This document shows, piece by piece, positions 6,602 through 16,052 of a DNA stretch of 64,000 bases. Each line of letters opens with the position of its first letter. Within the stretch, counting starts at the first letter, position 1. The position numbers were made by a program, and so were the translations under genes. The DNA is from Arthrobacter silvisoli (GTDB lineage: Bacteria; Actinomycetota; Actinomycetes; Actinomycetales; Micrococcaceae): NCBI RefSeq assembly GCF_003369445.1, contig NZ_QRCU01000026.1:62001-126000 (forward strand), given 5' to 3'. Below the pieces are notes generated by a model that saw only the letters and a program-made list of their open reading frames with translations, ran no database searches and had not been told where the DNA came from.

Positions 6602-7768
6602 GTGTTGACCGATGAAGCCGGCCGGGGAGCCAACCAGGCGCCTGAACCCGCGAACAGTGTGAAGAATCCACGCCGGACCGGGGGAGACCTGGTCCAGTTG
6701 CTGACCCCCTCAGGGGAGCGCATCAGCCATCCGGAATTCGACCTCTGGATCAGCGACGTCAGCGACGAGCAGCTGTGCTCGCTGTACGAAGACATGGTGG
6801 TCATCCGCCGGATCGACGCCGAGGCCACGGCACTCCAGCGCCAGGGCGAACTTGCCCTCTGGCCGCCAATGCTTGGCCAGGAAGCAACGCAGATCGGCTC
6901 GGGCCGTGCCCTGCGCAGCGACGATTTCGTCTTCCCCACCTACCGCGACAACGGCGTGGCCTACTGCCGCGGCGTGGCTGTCCCGGACCTGGTACGGGCC
7001 TGGCGCGGCAACGCCTTGTTCGGCTGGGACCCCTACCGCTACAACATCGCCACGCAGCAAATCATGATCGGATCGCAGTCCCTGCACGCCACCGGCTACG
7101 CCATGGGCATCCAGGACGACGGCGCCGACTCCGTGGCGGTGGCCTACTTCGGCGACGGCGCCACGAGCGAAGGCGACGTCAGCGAAGCCATGGTCTTCGC
7201 CGCCAGCTTCCAGGCACCCGTGGTGTTCATCTGCCAGAACAACCACTGGGCCATTTCCGAACCGGTGCTCGTGCAGTCCCATGTGCAGCTCGCGGACCGG
7301 GCCTCGGGCTTCGGCATTCCCTCGATGCGCGTGGACGGCAACGACGTGCTCGCCGTGCTGTCCGCCACCCGGATCGCACTGGACCGGGCCAGGAAGGGCG
7401 GCGGGCCCACCTTCATCGAGGCGCTCACCTACCGCATGGGCCCGCACACGACGGCGGACGACCCCACCCGTTACCGCGACCCCAACGAGCTCGAGGACTG
7501 GGCGGCGAAAGACCCCATCGCCCGGCTCAAGGCGCTGCTGGACCGCAAGGCACTGCTGACCGGGGAACTGGAGGCCCGCGTCAAGGCCAAGGCCGACGCC
7601 GTCGCCGCGGAACTCCGGAGCGGCACCATCAACATGCCCGAGCCCGCGCCACTGGACGTCTTCAAGCACGTCTACAGCGAAGAGAATTCCTGGATCGAAC
7701 GCCAGAAGGACCACTACACCCGCTACCTCCAAAGCTTCAGCGGATCCGCGCAGGAAGGTGCCCTCTGA
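6602..7768 (+). CDS. bkdA: Branched-chain 2-oxoacid (or pyruvate) dehydrogenase E1 component, alpha subunit
   Basis: This protein of 388 residues (from GTG 6602) is the thiamine-diphosphate E1-alpha subunit. The ThDP/Mg motif is at about 184-216: FGDGATSEGD (GDG at 184-186) through ICQNNHWAIS. RYRDPNELEDW near 300 is typical of the family. I prefer GTG 6602, with GAAAGG 11 bases upstream; GTG 6590 is an in-frame alternative. With E1-beta it decarboxylates branched-chain 2-oxoacids and transfers the acyl group to E2 lipoate. Such genes are often annotated pdhA. The neighbouring Lrp regulator and leucine operon, as in M. tuberculosis Rv2497c-Rv2495c, favour a branched-chain substrate. The gene ends in TGATG, overlapping the E1-beta start by one base. 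Confidence 0.9.
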   Translation: MLTDEAGRGANQAPEPANSVKNPRRTGGDLVQLLTPSGERISHPEFDLWISDVSDEQLCSLYEDMVVIRRIDAEATALQRQGELALWPPMLGQEATQIGSGRALRSDDFVFPTYRDNGVAYCRGVAVPDLVRAWRGNALFGWDPYRYNIATQQIMIGSQSLHATGYAMGIQDDGADSVAVAYFGDGATSEGDVSEAMVFAASFQAPVVFICQNNHWAISEPVLVQSHVQLADRASGFGIPSMRVDGNDVLAVLSATRIALDRARKGGGPTFIEALTYRMGPHTTADDPTRYRDPNELEDWAAKDPIARLKALLDRKALLTGELEARVKAKADAVAAELRSGTINMPEPAPLDVFKHVYSEENSWIERQKDHYTRYLQSFSGSAQEGAL

Positions 7769-8778
7769 TGAGCCAGCTGACATTTGCCCGCGCCATCAAT
7801 GCCGGGCTCCGCAAGGCCCTCGACAATGACCCCAAGGTGGTCCTGATGGGAGAGGACATCGGCAAGCTGGGCGGCGTCTTCCGCGTCACCGACGGGCTGC
7901 AGAAAGACTTCGGCACCCACCGCGTGGTGGACACACCGCTGGCCGAATCCGGCATTATCGGCACCGCCGTCGGACTGGCCTACCGCGGCTACCGGCCGGT
8001 GTGCGAAATCCAGTTCGACGGCTTCATCTACCCGGCGTTCGACCAGATTGTCAGCCAGGTGGCCAAGATGCATTACCGCACCCAGGGCACGGTGAAGATG
8101 CCCATCACCATCCGGGTGCCGTTCGGCGGCGGCATTGGTTCGCCCGAACATCATTCCGAATCCCCGGAGGCCTACTTCACCCACACCTCGGGGCTGCGTG
8201 TGGTCAGCGTGTCCAACCCGCAGGACGCCTACACCATGATCCAGCAGGCCATCGCCTCGGACGACCCCGTGCTGTACTTCGAACCCAAGCGCCGCTACCA
8301 CGACAAGGGCGAGGTGGACGAGGCGGCAGCGCTCGACCGTGCGCTGCCGATGGGCAGCGCACGCGTGGCCGCTGGCGGCAGCGACGTCACCCTGGTGGCC
8401 TATGGCCCGCTCGTGAAGACAGCGCTCGACGCCGCCCTGGCCGCCTCCGATGAGGGCGTGTCCATCGAGGTCATCGACCTCCGCTCCCTGTCGCCAATCG
8501 ACTACCGCACCGTTGAGGCGTCCGTCAGGAAGACCGGCCGGCTCGTCATCACCCACGAGGCCGCGCAGTCCGGCGGGCTCGGCGCGGAAATCGCGGCCAG
8601 CCTCACCGAACGCTGCTTCAATTACCTCGAAGCTGCGCCGGTCCGTGTCACGGGCTTCGACGTGCCCTACCCGTACTCCAAGCTCGAAATGCACCATCTG
8701 CCGGACCTCGACCGGATCCTGGACGGCGTGGACCGTGCCCTCGGCCGGCCGAACTCCCTGAGCGGACTGGAAGGATGA
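7768..8778 (+). CDS. bkdB: Branched-chain 2-oxoacid dehydrogenase E1 component, beta subunit
   Basis: The 336-residue beta subunit begins MSQLTFARAINAGLRKAL and has the conserved segments MGEDIGKLGGVFRVTDGL, RVVDTPLAESGIIGTAVG, CEIQFDGFIYPAFDQIVSQ and FGGGIGSPEHHSES. It completes the E1 active site with the alpha subunit. The C-terminal transketolase domain has VIDLRSLSPID and THEAAQSGGLGAEIA. Full length for the family. It is translationally coupled to E1-alpha (TGATG) and overlaps the E2 start by 4 bases, so all three enzyme subunits are likely made in fixed ratio. Confidence 0.94.
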   Translation: MSQLTFARAINAGLRKALDNDPKVVLMGEDIGKLGGVFRVTDGLQKDFGTHRVVDTPLAESGIIGTAVGLAYRGYRPVCEIQFDGFIYPAFDQIVSQVAKMHYRTQGTVKMPITIRVPFGGGIGSPEHHSESPEAYFTHTSGLRVVSVSNPQDAYTMIQQAIASDDPVLYFEPKRRYHDKGEVDEAAALDRALPMGSARVAAGGSDVTLVAYGPLVKTALDAALAASDEGVSIEVIDLRSLSPIDYRTVEASVRKTGRLVITHEAAQSGGLGAEIAASLTERCFNYLEAAPVRVTGFDVPYPYSKLEMHHLPDLDRILDGVDRALGRPNSLSGLEG

Positions 8779-10169
8779 GCCCCGCCATGATCAAGGAATT
8801 CCGACTGCCGGATCTTGGCGAAGGACTCACCGAGTCCGAAATCCTCAGCTGGAAGGTCGCGGTGGGGGACACCGTGGAACTGAACCAGGTGATCGCCGAG
8901 GTGGAGACCGCCAAGGCCGTGGTGGAGCTGCCCTCGCCGTTTGCCGGGACGGTGGCCGCCCTGCACGAACAGCCGGGCAGCGTCGTCGAGGTCGGCAAAC
9001 CGATCGTTTCCTTCGAAGTGGACGACGTCGCCGCCGCACCTTCCGGCGTGGGCGAGCCTGCCGTTGACGCCGGGAACGCCGCTGGCGCGCCCGCTGCGCC
9101 GCCCGCGCCGGTGCGCGAGGCCACCCTCGTCGGCTACGGCGCCGCCGTCGAGCAGGGCGGGCACCCGACGCGCCGCCAGCGCACCTTCGCGCCTGCAGCC
9201 CGGCCGGCGGTTCCTGCCACGGCGTCCGCACCGGCCGCCGTCGAGCAGTCCGCACCCTCCGCTGTCCTCCAGTTCGAGCGACAGCCCGGGCGGCAGGCCG
9301 AACGGCCCCGCTCCACGCCGCCGGTGCGGAAACTGGCAAGGGACCTCGGCGTCGACCTGACACAGCTCAGCGGAAGCGGCGCGGGCGGGCTGATCACGCG
9401 CGAGGACGTGCAGCACTTCGCCGAAGACGCTGCCGCCCCCGCCTCGGCCCGGCCTCGCACCGGTTCCGGCCGCGAAACCCGCACCCCGATCAAGGGCGTC
9501 CGCAAGTACACCGCGGCGGCAGTGGTGCAGAGCGCATTCACCGCGCCGCATGTCACCGAGTTCCTCACGGTGGACGTCACCGCCGCCATGGAACTGCTGG
9601 AGCGGCTCAAGGCCAGCCGGACGTTCCAGGGATACAAGTTGACTCCGCTCACGCTCGCGGCAAAGGCGGTGCTGATTGCCCTGAAACGGAACCCGACGCT
9701 CAACTCGCGCTGGGACGAAGCGGCGCAGGAGATCGTCGAGTACAACTACGTCAACCTGGGCATCGCCGCCGCGACGCCACGCGGGCTGACGGTTCCGAAC
9801 ATCAAGGACGCGGATGCGATGGGACTGTTGGAACTGTCGGCGGCACTCTCGGAACTCACGGAGGCCGCGCGCGCGGGGAAGACCACCCCCGCGGACCTCG
9901 CCGGCGGCACTATCTCGATCACGAACATCGGCGTCTTCGGCATCGACGCCGGCACGCCGATCCTCAACCCGGGGGAAGCCGCGATCCTCTCCCTCGGCGC
10001 TGTGCGCAAGGCCCCCTGGGTGCACAACGATGAACTCGCCGTCCGCCATGTCATGTCACTGAGCCTGTCCTTCGACCACCGCCTCGTGGACGGCGAACAG
10101 GGCTCCCGCTTCCTGGCCGATGTGGGGGCGGTCCTCTCGGATCCGGGGATGGTCCTGGCCATGGTGTAG
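8775..10169 (+). CDS. bkdC: Dihydrolipoyl acyltransferase E2 component of the 2-oxoacid dehydrogenase
   Basis: The 464-residue protein has a lipoyl domain (about 6-80; lipoylated Lys47 in ETAKA) and an Ala/Pro linker. A peripheral subunit-binding domain spans about 182-217 (VRKLARDLGVDLTQLSGSG, GLITREDV), and the catalytic acyltransferase domain about 235-464 carries the His435/Asp439 motif DHRLVDG. One lipoyl domain is usual for branched-chain E2. The start MSPAM overlaps the bkdB stop; the second Met, 12 bases on, is an alternative. E3 (lipoamide dehydrogenase) is not in this window. A terminator follows at 10179. Confidence 0.95.
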   Translation: MSPAMIKEFRLPDLGEGLTESEILSWKVAVGDTVELNQVIAEVETAKAVVELPSPFAGTVAALHEQPGSVVEVGKPIVSFEVDDVAAAPSGVGEPAVDAGNAAGAPAAPPAPVREATLVGYGAAVEQGGHPTRRQRTFAPAARPAVPATASAPAAVEQSAPSAVLQFERQPGRQAERPRSTPPVRKLARDLGVDLTQLSGSGAGGLITREDVQHFAEDAAAPASARPRTGSGRETRTPIKGVRKYTAAAVVQSAFTAPHVTEFLTVDVTAAMELLERLKASRTFQGYKLTPLTLAAKAVLIALKRNPTLNSRWDEAAQEIVEYNYVNLGIAAATPRGLTVPNIKDADAMGLLELSAALSELTEAARAGKTTPADLAGGTISITNIGVFGIDAGTPILNPGEAAILSLGAVRKAPWVHNDELAVRHVMSLSLSFDHRLVDGEQGSRFLADVGAVLSDPGMVLAMV

Positions 10170-10178
10170 CCGAAAGCT

Positions 10179-10210
10179 CTGACGGCCCGCCGGTGCCGGT
10201 GGGCCGTCAG
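10179..10210. terminator. Strong bidirectional terminator after bkdC
   Basis: CTGACGGCCCGCCGG and CCGGTGGGCCGTCAG pair over 15 bp with one G:T position and a TG loop. The hairpin overlaps the stop codon of the convergent MFS gene and is followed by TGTTTGT on the plus strand. Confidence 0.8.
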
Positions 10211-11412
10211 TGTTTGTCTCGTGGTGCCGCCCGCGTGCCCAGGAGCACGGCAACGCAGGCGAGCACGGCCAGCGCGGCGTAGCCGCAGGTGACGGTGAAA
10301 AGGGAGAGTCCCCGCACGAGCTGGCCCGCCACGAGGGCGGGCACCGCCGATCCCGTGTAGGAGATGGCGTAGACCAAGGACAGCAGGCCCGCACGCTCGT
10401 GCAGCGTCGTGGGCCCGAGCAGCAACGCCATGCTGCCGTTCATCGCCAGCCCCGCCCCGAGCCCGCCGAGCACTCCACATCCGATGAACAGCGGGGCGGA
10501 ACCCAGCGCCGTCGAAGCCGCCAGCCCCAGCACTGCCGCGGCGAAAAGGGCCATGCCCAGGCGCTGGGCGGAGGCCGACGTCGTCCGGCCGGAGAGCGGG
10601 CCGGCGAGCACGCCCGGGGCCATATAGGATGCGAACACCGCCGCGGCCACGAGCGGGGCCCGCGAGCCCAGGTAGTCGACAGCCACGGAGGGACCGAATG
10701 CGTTGAAGAACCCGCCCACCGCCCAGGTCGAGACGAAGACGCACGCGGCGATCGGCAGGCAAGGCCGTGCCGAGGCGGGGACGCGGACCTCGGGCCGCAG
10801 CGACGCGAGGGCCCCTCGGCGGCGGGTGACGGTTTCCGGCGCAAGCCCGACCCCCAGCGCGCAGAGGCACAGGGCGGCGGCGAAGGCGATGTAGCTGGCC
10901 TGCCGTGGCGCCGGGGCGAATTGCACGAGCGCGCCCGCGGCGAAGACCCCGAAGGACAAACCGACGGTGGCGGCCGTGGTGGTCACTGCCGCGACGAGCC
11001 ATTTCGGCCGGGCCGGAGCGGTGTCGACGGCGAAGGCGGCGAGGGCGCTGGAAGCGAGGCCCGCTGCCAGGCCCTGCATCGCCCGCCCGGCGAACAGCGG
11101 CCAGAAGCCGTCAACGGTGGTGAGCACCAGGCAGCCGGCTGCGGCCAGGAGCAGGGCGGCGATGGATACCGGCTTACGGCCGAGATGGTTGGACAGGCGG
11201 CCCAGGAACAACAGGGCGGAAACAGCGCACACGAAATATCCCGCCGCCACGAGGGACAGTTGCGTATCAGTGATCCCGTTCTGGGCGCGGTAGCTGCCGA
11301 AGAGCGGTATGGCGGTGGACCCCGCCGCGAAAACCGTGACGAAGGAAGCTGTGGCGGAGACGAAACCGGTTTTCGTCGATTTCCCTGCTGGAAGGATGGT
11401 CTGCGCGGTCAT
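10207..11412 (-). CDS. MFS transporter (drug-efflux type)
   Basis: The 401-residue protein has about 12 predicted membrane helices. The MFS signature after helix 2 is present as LGRLSNHLGRKPVSI (A motif, near 70-85). A proline-rich helix lies near GVLAGPLSGRTTS. Its start overlaps the upstream TetR stop by 4 bases (ATGA), so the pair is co-expressed. Likely role: proton-driven export of a small molecule, controlled by the TetR protein. An acid or acyl-CoA-related metabolite is conceivable because the pair is divergent from the leucine operon, but that is inference. The terminator for bkdC is shared at its 3' end. Confidence 0.88.
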   Translation of the reverse strand: MTAQTILPAGKSTKTGFVSATASFVTVFAAGSTAIPLFGSYRAQNGITDTQLSLVAAGYFVCAVSALLFLGRLSNHLGRKPVSIAALLLAAAGCLVLTTVDGFWPLFAGRAMQGLAAGLASSALAAFAVDTAPARPKWLVAAVTTTAATVGLSFGVFAAGALVQFAPAPRQASYIAFAAALCLCALGVGLAPETVTRRRGALASLRPEVRVPASARPCLPIAACVFVSTWAVGGFFNAFGPSVAVDYLGSRAPLVAAAVFASYMAPGVLAGPLSGRTTSASAQRLGMALFAAAVLGLAASTALGSAPLFIGCGVLGGLGAGLAMNGSMALLLGPTTLHERAGLLSLVYAISYTGSAVPALVAGQLVRGLSLFTVTCGYAALAVLACVAVLLGTRAAPRDKH

Positions 11413-12173
11413 GGGGATCCTTTCGTGTTCCCTCCCAGCTTTCCCTTGGTCCCGGGCCTTGAGGAAGGTACTGCCGTGACGGGTAATGCCAGTGCCTCCC
11501 TCGCAGGGGTCAGCGGTACCGTCAGCGCCGCGAGGGCCATCTGCTCCAGGAGGGGCCGCGCGGTCTTCGCCGCAATCCGGCGGCCGTGGCTGCGCACCGA
11601 ATGGGGGGTGGAGTTGATCAGGCCGAAGACGGCGTGGGCACGGACGCGCAGTTCCGCGGCGTCGGCGCCACTCCCGCCGGTGTCCCGGTGCACCTCGCCC
11701 AGCACGCTCACCCAGAGTTCCACATAGCTGCGCTGCAGCGCGCGCACGTCCGTCCGGTCGGCCTCGGACAGGCTGTCCAGGTCCCGGTCCTGCACCCGGA
11801 TGACATCGGGGTTGCTCAGGGCGAAGTCGACGTGGAATTCCACCAGGCCGCGCAGGGCCGCCGCGGGGTCGGAGGCCCCTGCGGCCACCGTCCGGCCGCC
11901 GTCGAGCAGTCCGCGGCTGACGCTCAGCAACAGTTCGGCGAGCACCGCCTGCTTCCCGGGGAAATGCCGGTAGACGGCCGGTCCGCTGACGCCCGCCGCC
12001 GCGCCAAGGTCCTCGAGGGAAACTCGGCTGAAGCCGTTCTCGGCGAAGAGGGCTGCGGCGGCGGAGAGGAGCGCCTTCCGCCGGGTTTCCTTCGCCTGGC
12101 TGCGCAGGGTGGGCGGCGCGGGAGCAGGGGAGTCTCCGGCGGGCAAGCTTGCCTCGTCCTGGTGTGCGGCCAC
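11409..12173 (-). CDS. TetR-family regulator, probable repressor of the leucine-degradation operon
   Basis: The start GTG 12173 is chosen because AAGGAGG lies 4 bases upstream; a GTG nine codons earlier has no such signal. The product has 254 residues: a polar Pro/Ala leader, a TetR_N helix-turn-helix (about 36-80; RVSLEDLGAAAGVSGPAVYRHF), an all-helical ligand domain, and a Pro/Gly-rich tail. It is divergent from the carboxylase operon and upstream of the MFS gene. This is the same position as the TetR gene Rv2506 next to the M. tuberculosis cluster. The intergenic palindrome at 12245-12266 is the likely operator. Ligand unknown; an acyl-CoA of the pathway is a reasonable guess. Confidence 0.9.
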   Translation of the reverse strand: MAAHQDEASLPAGDSPAPAPPTLRSQAKETRRKALLSAAAALFAENGFSRVSLEDLGAAAGVSGPAVYRHFPGKQAVLAELLLSVSRGLLDGGRTVAAGASDPAAALRGLVEFHVDFALSNPDVIRVQDRDLDSLSEADRTDVRALQRSYVELWVSVLGEVHRDTGGSGADAAELRVRAHAVFGLINSTPHSVRSHGRRIAAKTARPLLEQMALAALTVPLTPAREALALPVTAVPSSRPGTKGKLGGNTKGSP

Positions 12174-12206
12174 GGATCCTCCTTGTGCGGCGTGCTCCAC
12201 CGGGGA

Positions 12207-12220
12207 GTGGTGGACATCAC
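12207..12220. promoter_or_regulatory. Degenerate CRP-like site GTGG-N6-TCAC
   Basis: GTGGTGGACATCAC has one half site matching and one with A replaced by G. It sits between the TetR start and the TetR operator. Weak; listed because two better sites occur at related operons. Confidence 0.2.
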
Positions 12221-12244
12221 AGTTAATAGAGACTAAGCTAAATT

Positions 12245-12266
12245 TCAGTTATTTGTCATTAACTGA
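12245..12266. promoter_or_regulatory. TetR-type operator TCAGTTA-N8-TAACTGA
   Basis: Perfect 7-bp arms TCAGTTA (12245-12251) and TAACTGA (12260-12266) flank TTTGTCAT. A further CAGTTAAT half at 12220-12227 repeats the core. The site lies between the divergent TetR gene and the leucine operon, 51 bp before the likely accD1 start, well placed to control both directions. Confidence 0.65.
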
Positions 12267-12317
12267 AGTCGGTGACTGAAACCGCCGTTGGCCGGAAGTC
12301 CGGCCGGGATGGGATGC

Positions 12318-13931
12318 ATGTCGATGGAGACACTCGCCAGCAGGGCTGACGCCAGGAATGCGGGCTTCGAAGCCAACGCACGGGCCCAGCAATCCCTCGT
12401 GGAGGAGTTGAAGGAACGGCTCGCCGCGGCGGCGCCCGGCGGGCCGGAAAAATCGCGCCAGCGCCACGTGGCGCGCGGAAAACTGCTGCCCCGCGAGCGC
12501 ATCGAACAGTTGCTGGACGACGGAAGCCCGTTTCTGGAAATCGCCCCGCTGGCGGCGAACGGGATGTACAACGACGATTCCCCCGGTGCCGGGGTGATCG
12601 CCGGAATCGGCCTGGTCCACGGCCGCCAGGTGTTGGTCATCTCCAATGACGCCACGGTCAAAGGCGGAACCTACTACCCGATGACGGTGAAGAAGCACCT
12701 GAGGGCCCAGGAAATCGCGTTCGAAAACCGGCTTCCCTGCATCTACCTGGTGGACTCCGGCGGAGCATTCCTGCCGCGCCAGGACGAGGTGTTCCCGGAC
12801 AAGGAACACTTCGGCCGGATCTTCTTCAACCAAGCCCGGATGTCCGCGGCGAAGATCCCGCAGATCGCTGCCGTCATGGGTTCCTGCACCGCAGGCGGCG
12901 CCTACGTTCCAGCCATGAGTGACGAAACGGTGATCGTGCGGAACCAGGGCACCATCTTCCTGGGCGGCCCGCCGCTGGTGAAAGCCGCCATCGGCGAGAT
13001 CGTCACCGCGGAAGAACTGGGCGGCGGGGACGTGCACGCGAAGATCTCCGGCGTCAGCGACCACCTCGCCGAAAACGACGAACACGCCCTGCAGATCGTC
13101 CGGGACATCGTGGCCACCCTGCCCCGGCCCCAGGAACCGGTGTGGGAGGTCGACACCACGGAGGAGCCCGCCGTCGATCCCGCCGGCCTCTATGGCGTGG
13201 TACCGGTGGACGTCAACGAGTCCTATGACGTCCGCGAGGTCATCGCCCGCCTGGTGGACGGCTCGCGCTTCCACGAATTCAAGAAGGAGTACGGCGCCAC
13301 GCTCGTCACGGGCTTTGCCCGCCTGCATGGCCACCCCGTGGGCGTCGTCGCCAACAACGGTGTCCTGTTCAGCGAATCCGCCCTCAAGGGCGCGCACTTC
13401 ATCGAACTGTGCGACCAGCGCGGCATACCGCTGGTTTTCCTGCAGAACCTCTCCGGTTTCATGGTCGGCAAGGACTACGAACACGGCGGTATCGCCAAGA
13501 ACGGGGCCAAGATGGTCACCGCCGTCGCGACCGCCAGGGTGCCCAAGCTGACGGTGGTGATCGGCGGCTCCTTCGGCGCCGGCAACTACTCGATGTGCGG
13601 CCGCGCCTACGGCCCGCGCTTCCTCTGGATGTGGCCCGCCGCCCGGATCTCGGTGATGGGCGGCAACCAGGCCTCCTCGGTCCTGGCCACCGTCAAGCGG
13701 GAACAGTTCGAGGCCGCCGGGCAGCACTGGTCCACGGAGGACGAAGAAGCCTTCAAGGCCCCCATCCGGCAGCAGTACGAGGACCAGGGCAGCCCTTACT
13801 ATTCCACCGCCCGGCTGTGGGATGACGGCATCATCGACCCCGCGGACACCCGCCGCGTCCTCGGCCTCGCGCTCGACGTCGTCTCCCGCCAGGCCCTGCC
13901 GGACACCTCTTTCGGCTTGTTCAGGATGTGA
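12318..13931 (+). CDS. accD1: Acyl-CoA carboxylase carboxyltransferase (methylcrotonyl-CoA carboxylase beta subunit)
   Basis: A full-length carboxyltransferase with both crotonase-fold halves. Landmarks are [19 protein letters not shown] text ([14 protein letters not shown]), [28 protein letters not shown] and [18 protein letters not shown]. The last, with GGTYYP, is typical of MCC/AccD1 rather than propionyl-CoA carboxylase. It transfers carboxyl from biotin to 3-methylcrotonyl-CoA in leucine breakdown. The start is uncertain: ATG 12318 (537 residues, [14 protein letters not shown]) is favoured over ATG 12309, ATG 12324 and TTG 12288, with no strong Shine-Dalgarno at any. It is first of a seven-gene operon; six bases separate it from accA1. 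Confidence 0.92.
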   Translation: MSMETLASRADARNAGFEANARAQQSLVEELKERLAAAAPGGPEKSRQRHVARGKLLPRERIEQLLDDGSPFLEIAPLAANGMYNDDSPGAGVIAGIGLVHGRQVLVISNDATVKGGTYYPMTVKKHLRAQEIAFENRLPCIYLVDSGGAFLPRQDEVFPDKEHFGRIFFNQARMSAAKIPQIAAVMGSCTAGGAYVPAMSDETVIVRNQGTIFLGGPPLVKAAIGEIVTAEELGGGDVHAKISGVSDHLAENDEHALQIVRDIVATLPRPQEPVWEVDTTEEPAVDPAGLYGVVPVDVNESYDVREVIARLVDGSRFHEFKKEYGATLVTGFARLHGHPVGVVANNGVLFSESALKGAHFIELCDQRGIPLVFLQNLSGFMVGKDYEHGGIAKNGAKMVTAVATARVPKLTVVIGGSFGAGNYSMCGRAYGPRFLWMWPAARISVMGGNQASSVLATVKREQFEAAGQHWSTEDEEAFKAPIRQQYEDQGSPYYSTARLWDDGIIDPADTRRVLGLALDVVSRQALPDTSFGLFRM

Positions 13932-13937
13932 CCGGCG

Positions 13938-16052
13938 ATGGCACAACTCTTTGATACCGTCCTGGTGGCCAACCGCGGCGAAATCGCCTGCCGCGTCATC
14001 CGCACGCTCAAAGCCATGGGGATCCGTTCCGTCGCCGTCTACTCGGACGCCGACGCCGGAGCGCGCCACGTGCGCGAAGCGGACAGCGCCGTCCGGATCG
14101 GGACAGCGAGCGCCGCGGACAGCTACCTGAACATCGACGCCATCATCGACGCCTGCGTGCAGAGCGGCGCCCAGGCCGTCCACCCCGGCTACGGCTTCCT
14201 GGCCGAGAACGCCGAATTCGCCAGGGCGCTGGGCTCCCGCGGAATCGCCTTCATCGGCCCGCCCACGGACGCGATCGAACTCATGGGGGACAAGATCCGC
14301 TCCAAGAACCACGTGGCGGGCTACGGCGTGCCCTGTGTTCCCGGGATTGCCGAACCCGGGATGGGCGATGCCGAACTGATTGCCGCCGCACCGGCTGTCG
14401 GCTTCCCGCTGCTCATCAAACCGTCCGCCGGCGGCGGCGGCAAGGGCATGCAGGTCCTGGAACGGGAAGAGGACATGCCGGCCGCTCTCGCCACCGCACG
14501 CCGTGTCGCGGCCGCCGCGTTCGGCGACGACACCTTGTTCCTGGAACGGCTGGTCCGGACGCCGCGGCACATCGAGGTCCAGGTCCTCGCGGATTCCGCC
14601 GGCAACGTCATCCACCTCGGCGAGCGCGAATGCTCGCTGCAACGGCGCCACCAGAAGGTCATCGAGGAGGCCCCGTCACCGCTGCTCGAATCCCTGCCCG
14701 ACGGCGCCGCGATCCGCGCGCGGATCGGCGAAGCCGCCTGCCAGGCCGCCCGCTCGGTCCGGTACAGCGGCGCGGGAACCGTCGAGTTCCTGGTGTCGGA
14801 CGAGGACCCCGGGCACTTCTACTTCATGGAAATGAACACCCGGCTCCAGGTGGAACACCCGGTGACGGAAATGGTCGCGGGAATCGACCTGGTCGAATGG
14901 CAGGTACGCATCGCCGCGGGCGAGGTCCTCACCGTGATGCAATCCGACGTCGTGCTGGAGGGGCACGCCGTGGAGGCCCGCGTCTACGCCGAAGACCCGG
15001 CCCGGAACTTCCTGCCGTCGGTGGGCGAGGTGCTGGCGCTGGATGAGGGCGGCGGCCCCGGGGACGCCGTCGGTACGTCCGCCCCCGGGACCCGGTTGCG
15101 GATCGACTCCGCCATGCTTCCGGGCCTTGCGGTCACCGGCGACTACGATCCGATGCTCGCCAAGGTCATCGCCTGGGGGCCGGAGCGGGACGGTGCACTG
15201 GACGCCCTCGACCGCGCCCTCGGGAACTACACCCTGCTTGGCCTGCACACCAACGTCGAATACCTCCGCCTCTTGGTCGACGACCCCGACGTCCGCGCGG
15301 GCCGGCTCGACACCGGGCTCATCGAACGCAGGCTCCCCGGAATGCAGTTCCGGCAGGCAGGGGAAACGGAACTGCTCGCCGCCGGGCTGCTGGCCGCCGG
15401 CGGTGACCGGCCGGCGTCGGGGGCTTCCCCGTGGTTGGCCGGCGACGGCTGGCGGCTCGGCGCCCCGGCCCCGCGCCGGGTCCATCTGGGCCTCCCCGCG
15501 GGAGCCTCGGAAAGTGGCCTGGCCACTGTTTCGCTGGTTCGGCAGGGCGACGGGTACCAGGCGCAGCTCGACGGCGGCACCCCGCACAAAGTGGGCGGCG
15601 GCCCGGAACTGGTGCTCGACGGCGTCGCGCACCATTACGTGGCCGCGCAGGAAGCCGCGCCTTCCGGCGGACCGCGCGGGCTGTGGCTCGGCGACGGTGG
15701 CTGGTCCTGCCGCCTGGAAATCCTCGACCGGGAGACACGGCTCCGACGGATCCTGGCCGGTATCCAGCGCGAAGAGGGCGCCGCCGACCCGGAGGTGCGC
15801 TCGCCGATGCCCGGCACGGTGGTCTCCGTCTCCGTGGGCGACGGCGACACCGTCGAGGCCGGGCAACTGCTGCTCTCCGTCGAGGCGATGAAGATGGAAC
15901 ACCAGCTCACCGCCGCGCTGGCCGGCACCGTCCATCTGACCGCAAGCCCGGGAGACCTCGTGAAGGCCGATCAGGTCCTCGCCACCATCCACCCGAAAGA
16001 AGAACCCCACACCACTCCGAAAGGCGAGGAACCCCGCCATGGCCGGCTTTGA
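13938..16052 (+). CDS. accA1: Biotin carboxylase/biotin carboxyl carrier fusion (methylcrotonyl-CoA carboxylase alpha subunit)
   Basis: The 704-residue protein carries a biotin carboxylase (about 1-450) with [13 protein letters not shown], the ATP-grasp glycine loop [11 protein letters not shown] and [16 protein letters not shown] middle linking region (about 460-620) contacts the carboxyltransferase, and a biotinyl domain at the C-terminus has Lys652 in AMKM. ATP-dependent carboxylation of biotin supplies the AccD1 partner. It overlaps the next gene by 14 bases. The order accD1-accA1-acyl-CoA dehydrogenase mirrors the mycobacterial MCC locus (accD1, accA1, fadE19). Confidence 0.95.
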   Translation: MAQLFDTVLVANRGEIACRVIRTLKAMGIRSVAVYSDADAGARHVREADSAVRIGTASAADSYLNIDAIIDACVQSGAQAVHPGYGFLAENAEFARALGSRGIAFIGPPTDAIELMGDKIRSKNHVAGYGVPCVPGIAEPGMGDAELIAAAPAVGFPLLIKPSAGGGGKGMQVLEREEDMPAALATARRVAAAAFGDDTLFLERLVRTPRHIEVQVLADSAGNVIHLGERECSLQRRHQKVIEEAPSPLLESLPDGAAIRARIGEAACQAARSVRYSGAGTVEFLVSDEDPGHFYFMEMNTRLQVEHPVTEMVAGIDLVEWQVRIAAGEVLTVMQSDVVLEGHAVEARVYAEDPARNFLPSVGEVLALDEGGGPGDAVGTSAPGTRLRIDSAMLPGLAVTGDYDPMLAKVIAWGPERDGALDALDRALGNYTLLGLHTNVEYLRLLVDDPDVRAGRLDTGLIERRLPGMQFRQAGETELLAAGLLAAGGDRPASGASPWLAGDGWRLGAPAPRRVHLGLPAGASESGLATVSLVRQGDGYQAQLDGGTPHKVGGGPELVLDGVAHHYVAAQEAAPSGGPRGLWLGDGGWSCRLEILDRETRLRRILAGIQREEGAADPEVRSPMPGTVVSVSVGDGDTVEAGQLLLSVEAMKMEHQLTAALAGTVHLTASPGDLVKADQVLATIHPKEEPHTTPKGEEPRHGRL

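Noticed and set aside
12249..14651. 800-codon open frame antisense to accD1-accA1, and similar long shadows under pnp, kynA-ribF, proS and bkdA
   Set aside because: All are antisense or out-of-frame shadows produced by GC-rich third positions; the real genes carry complete family motifs.
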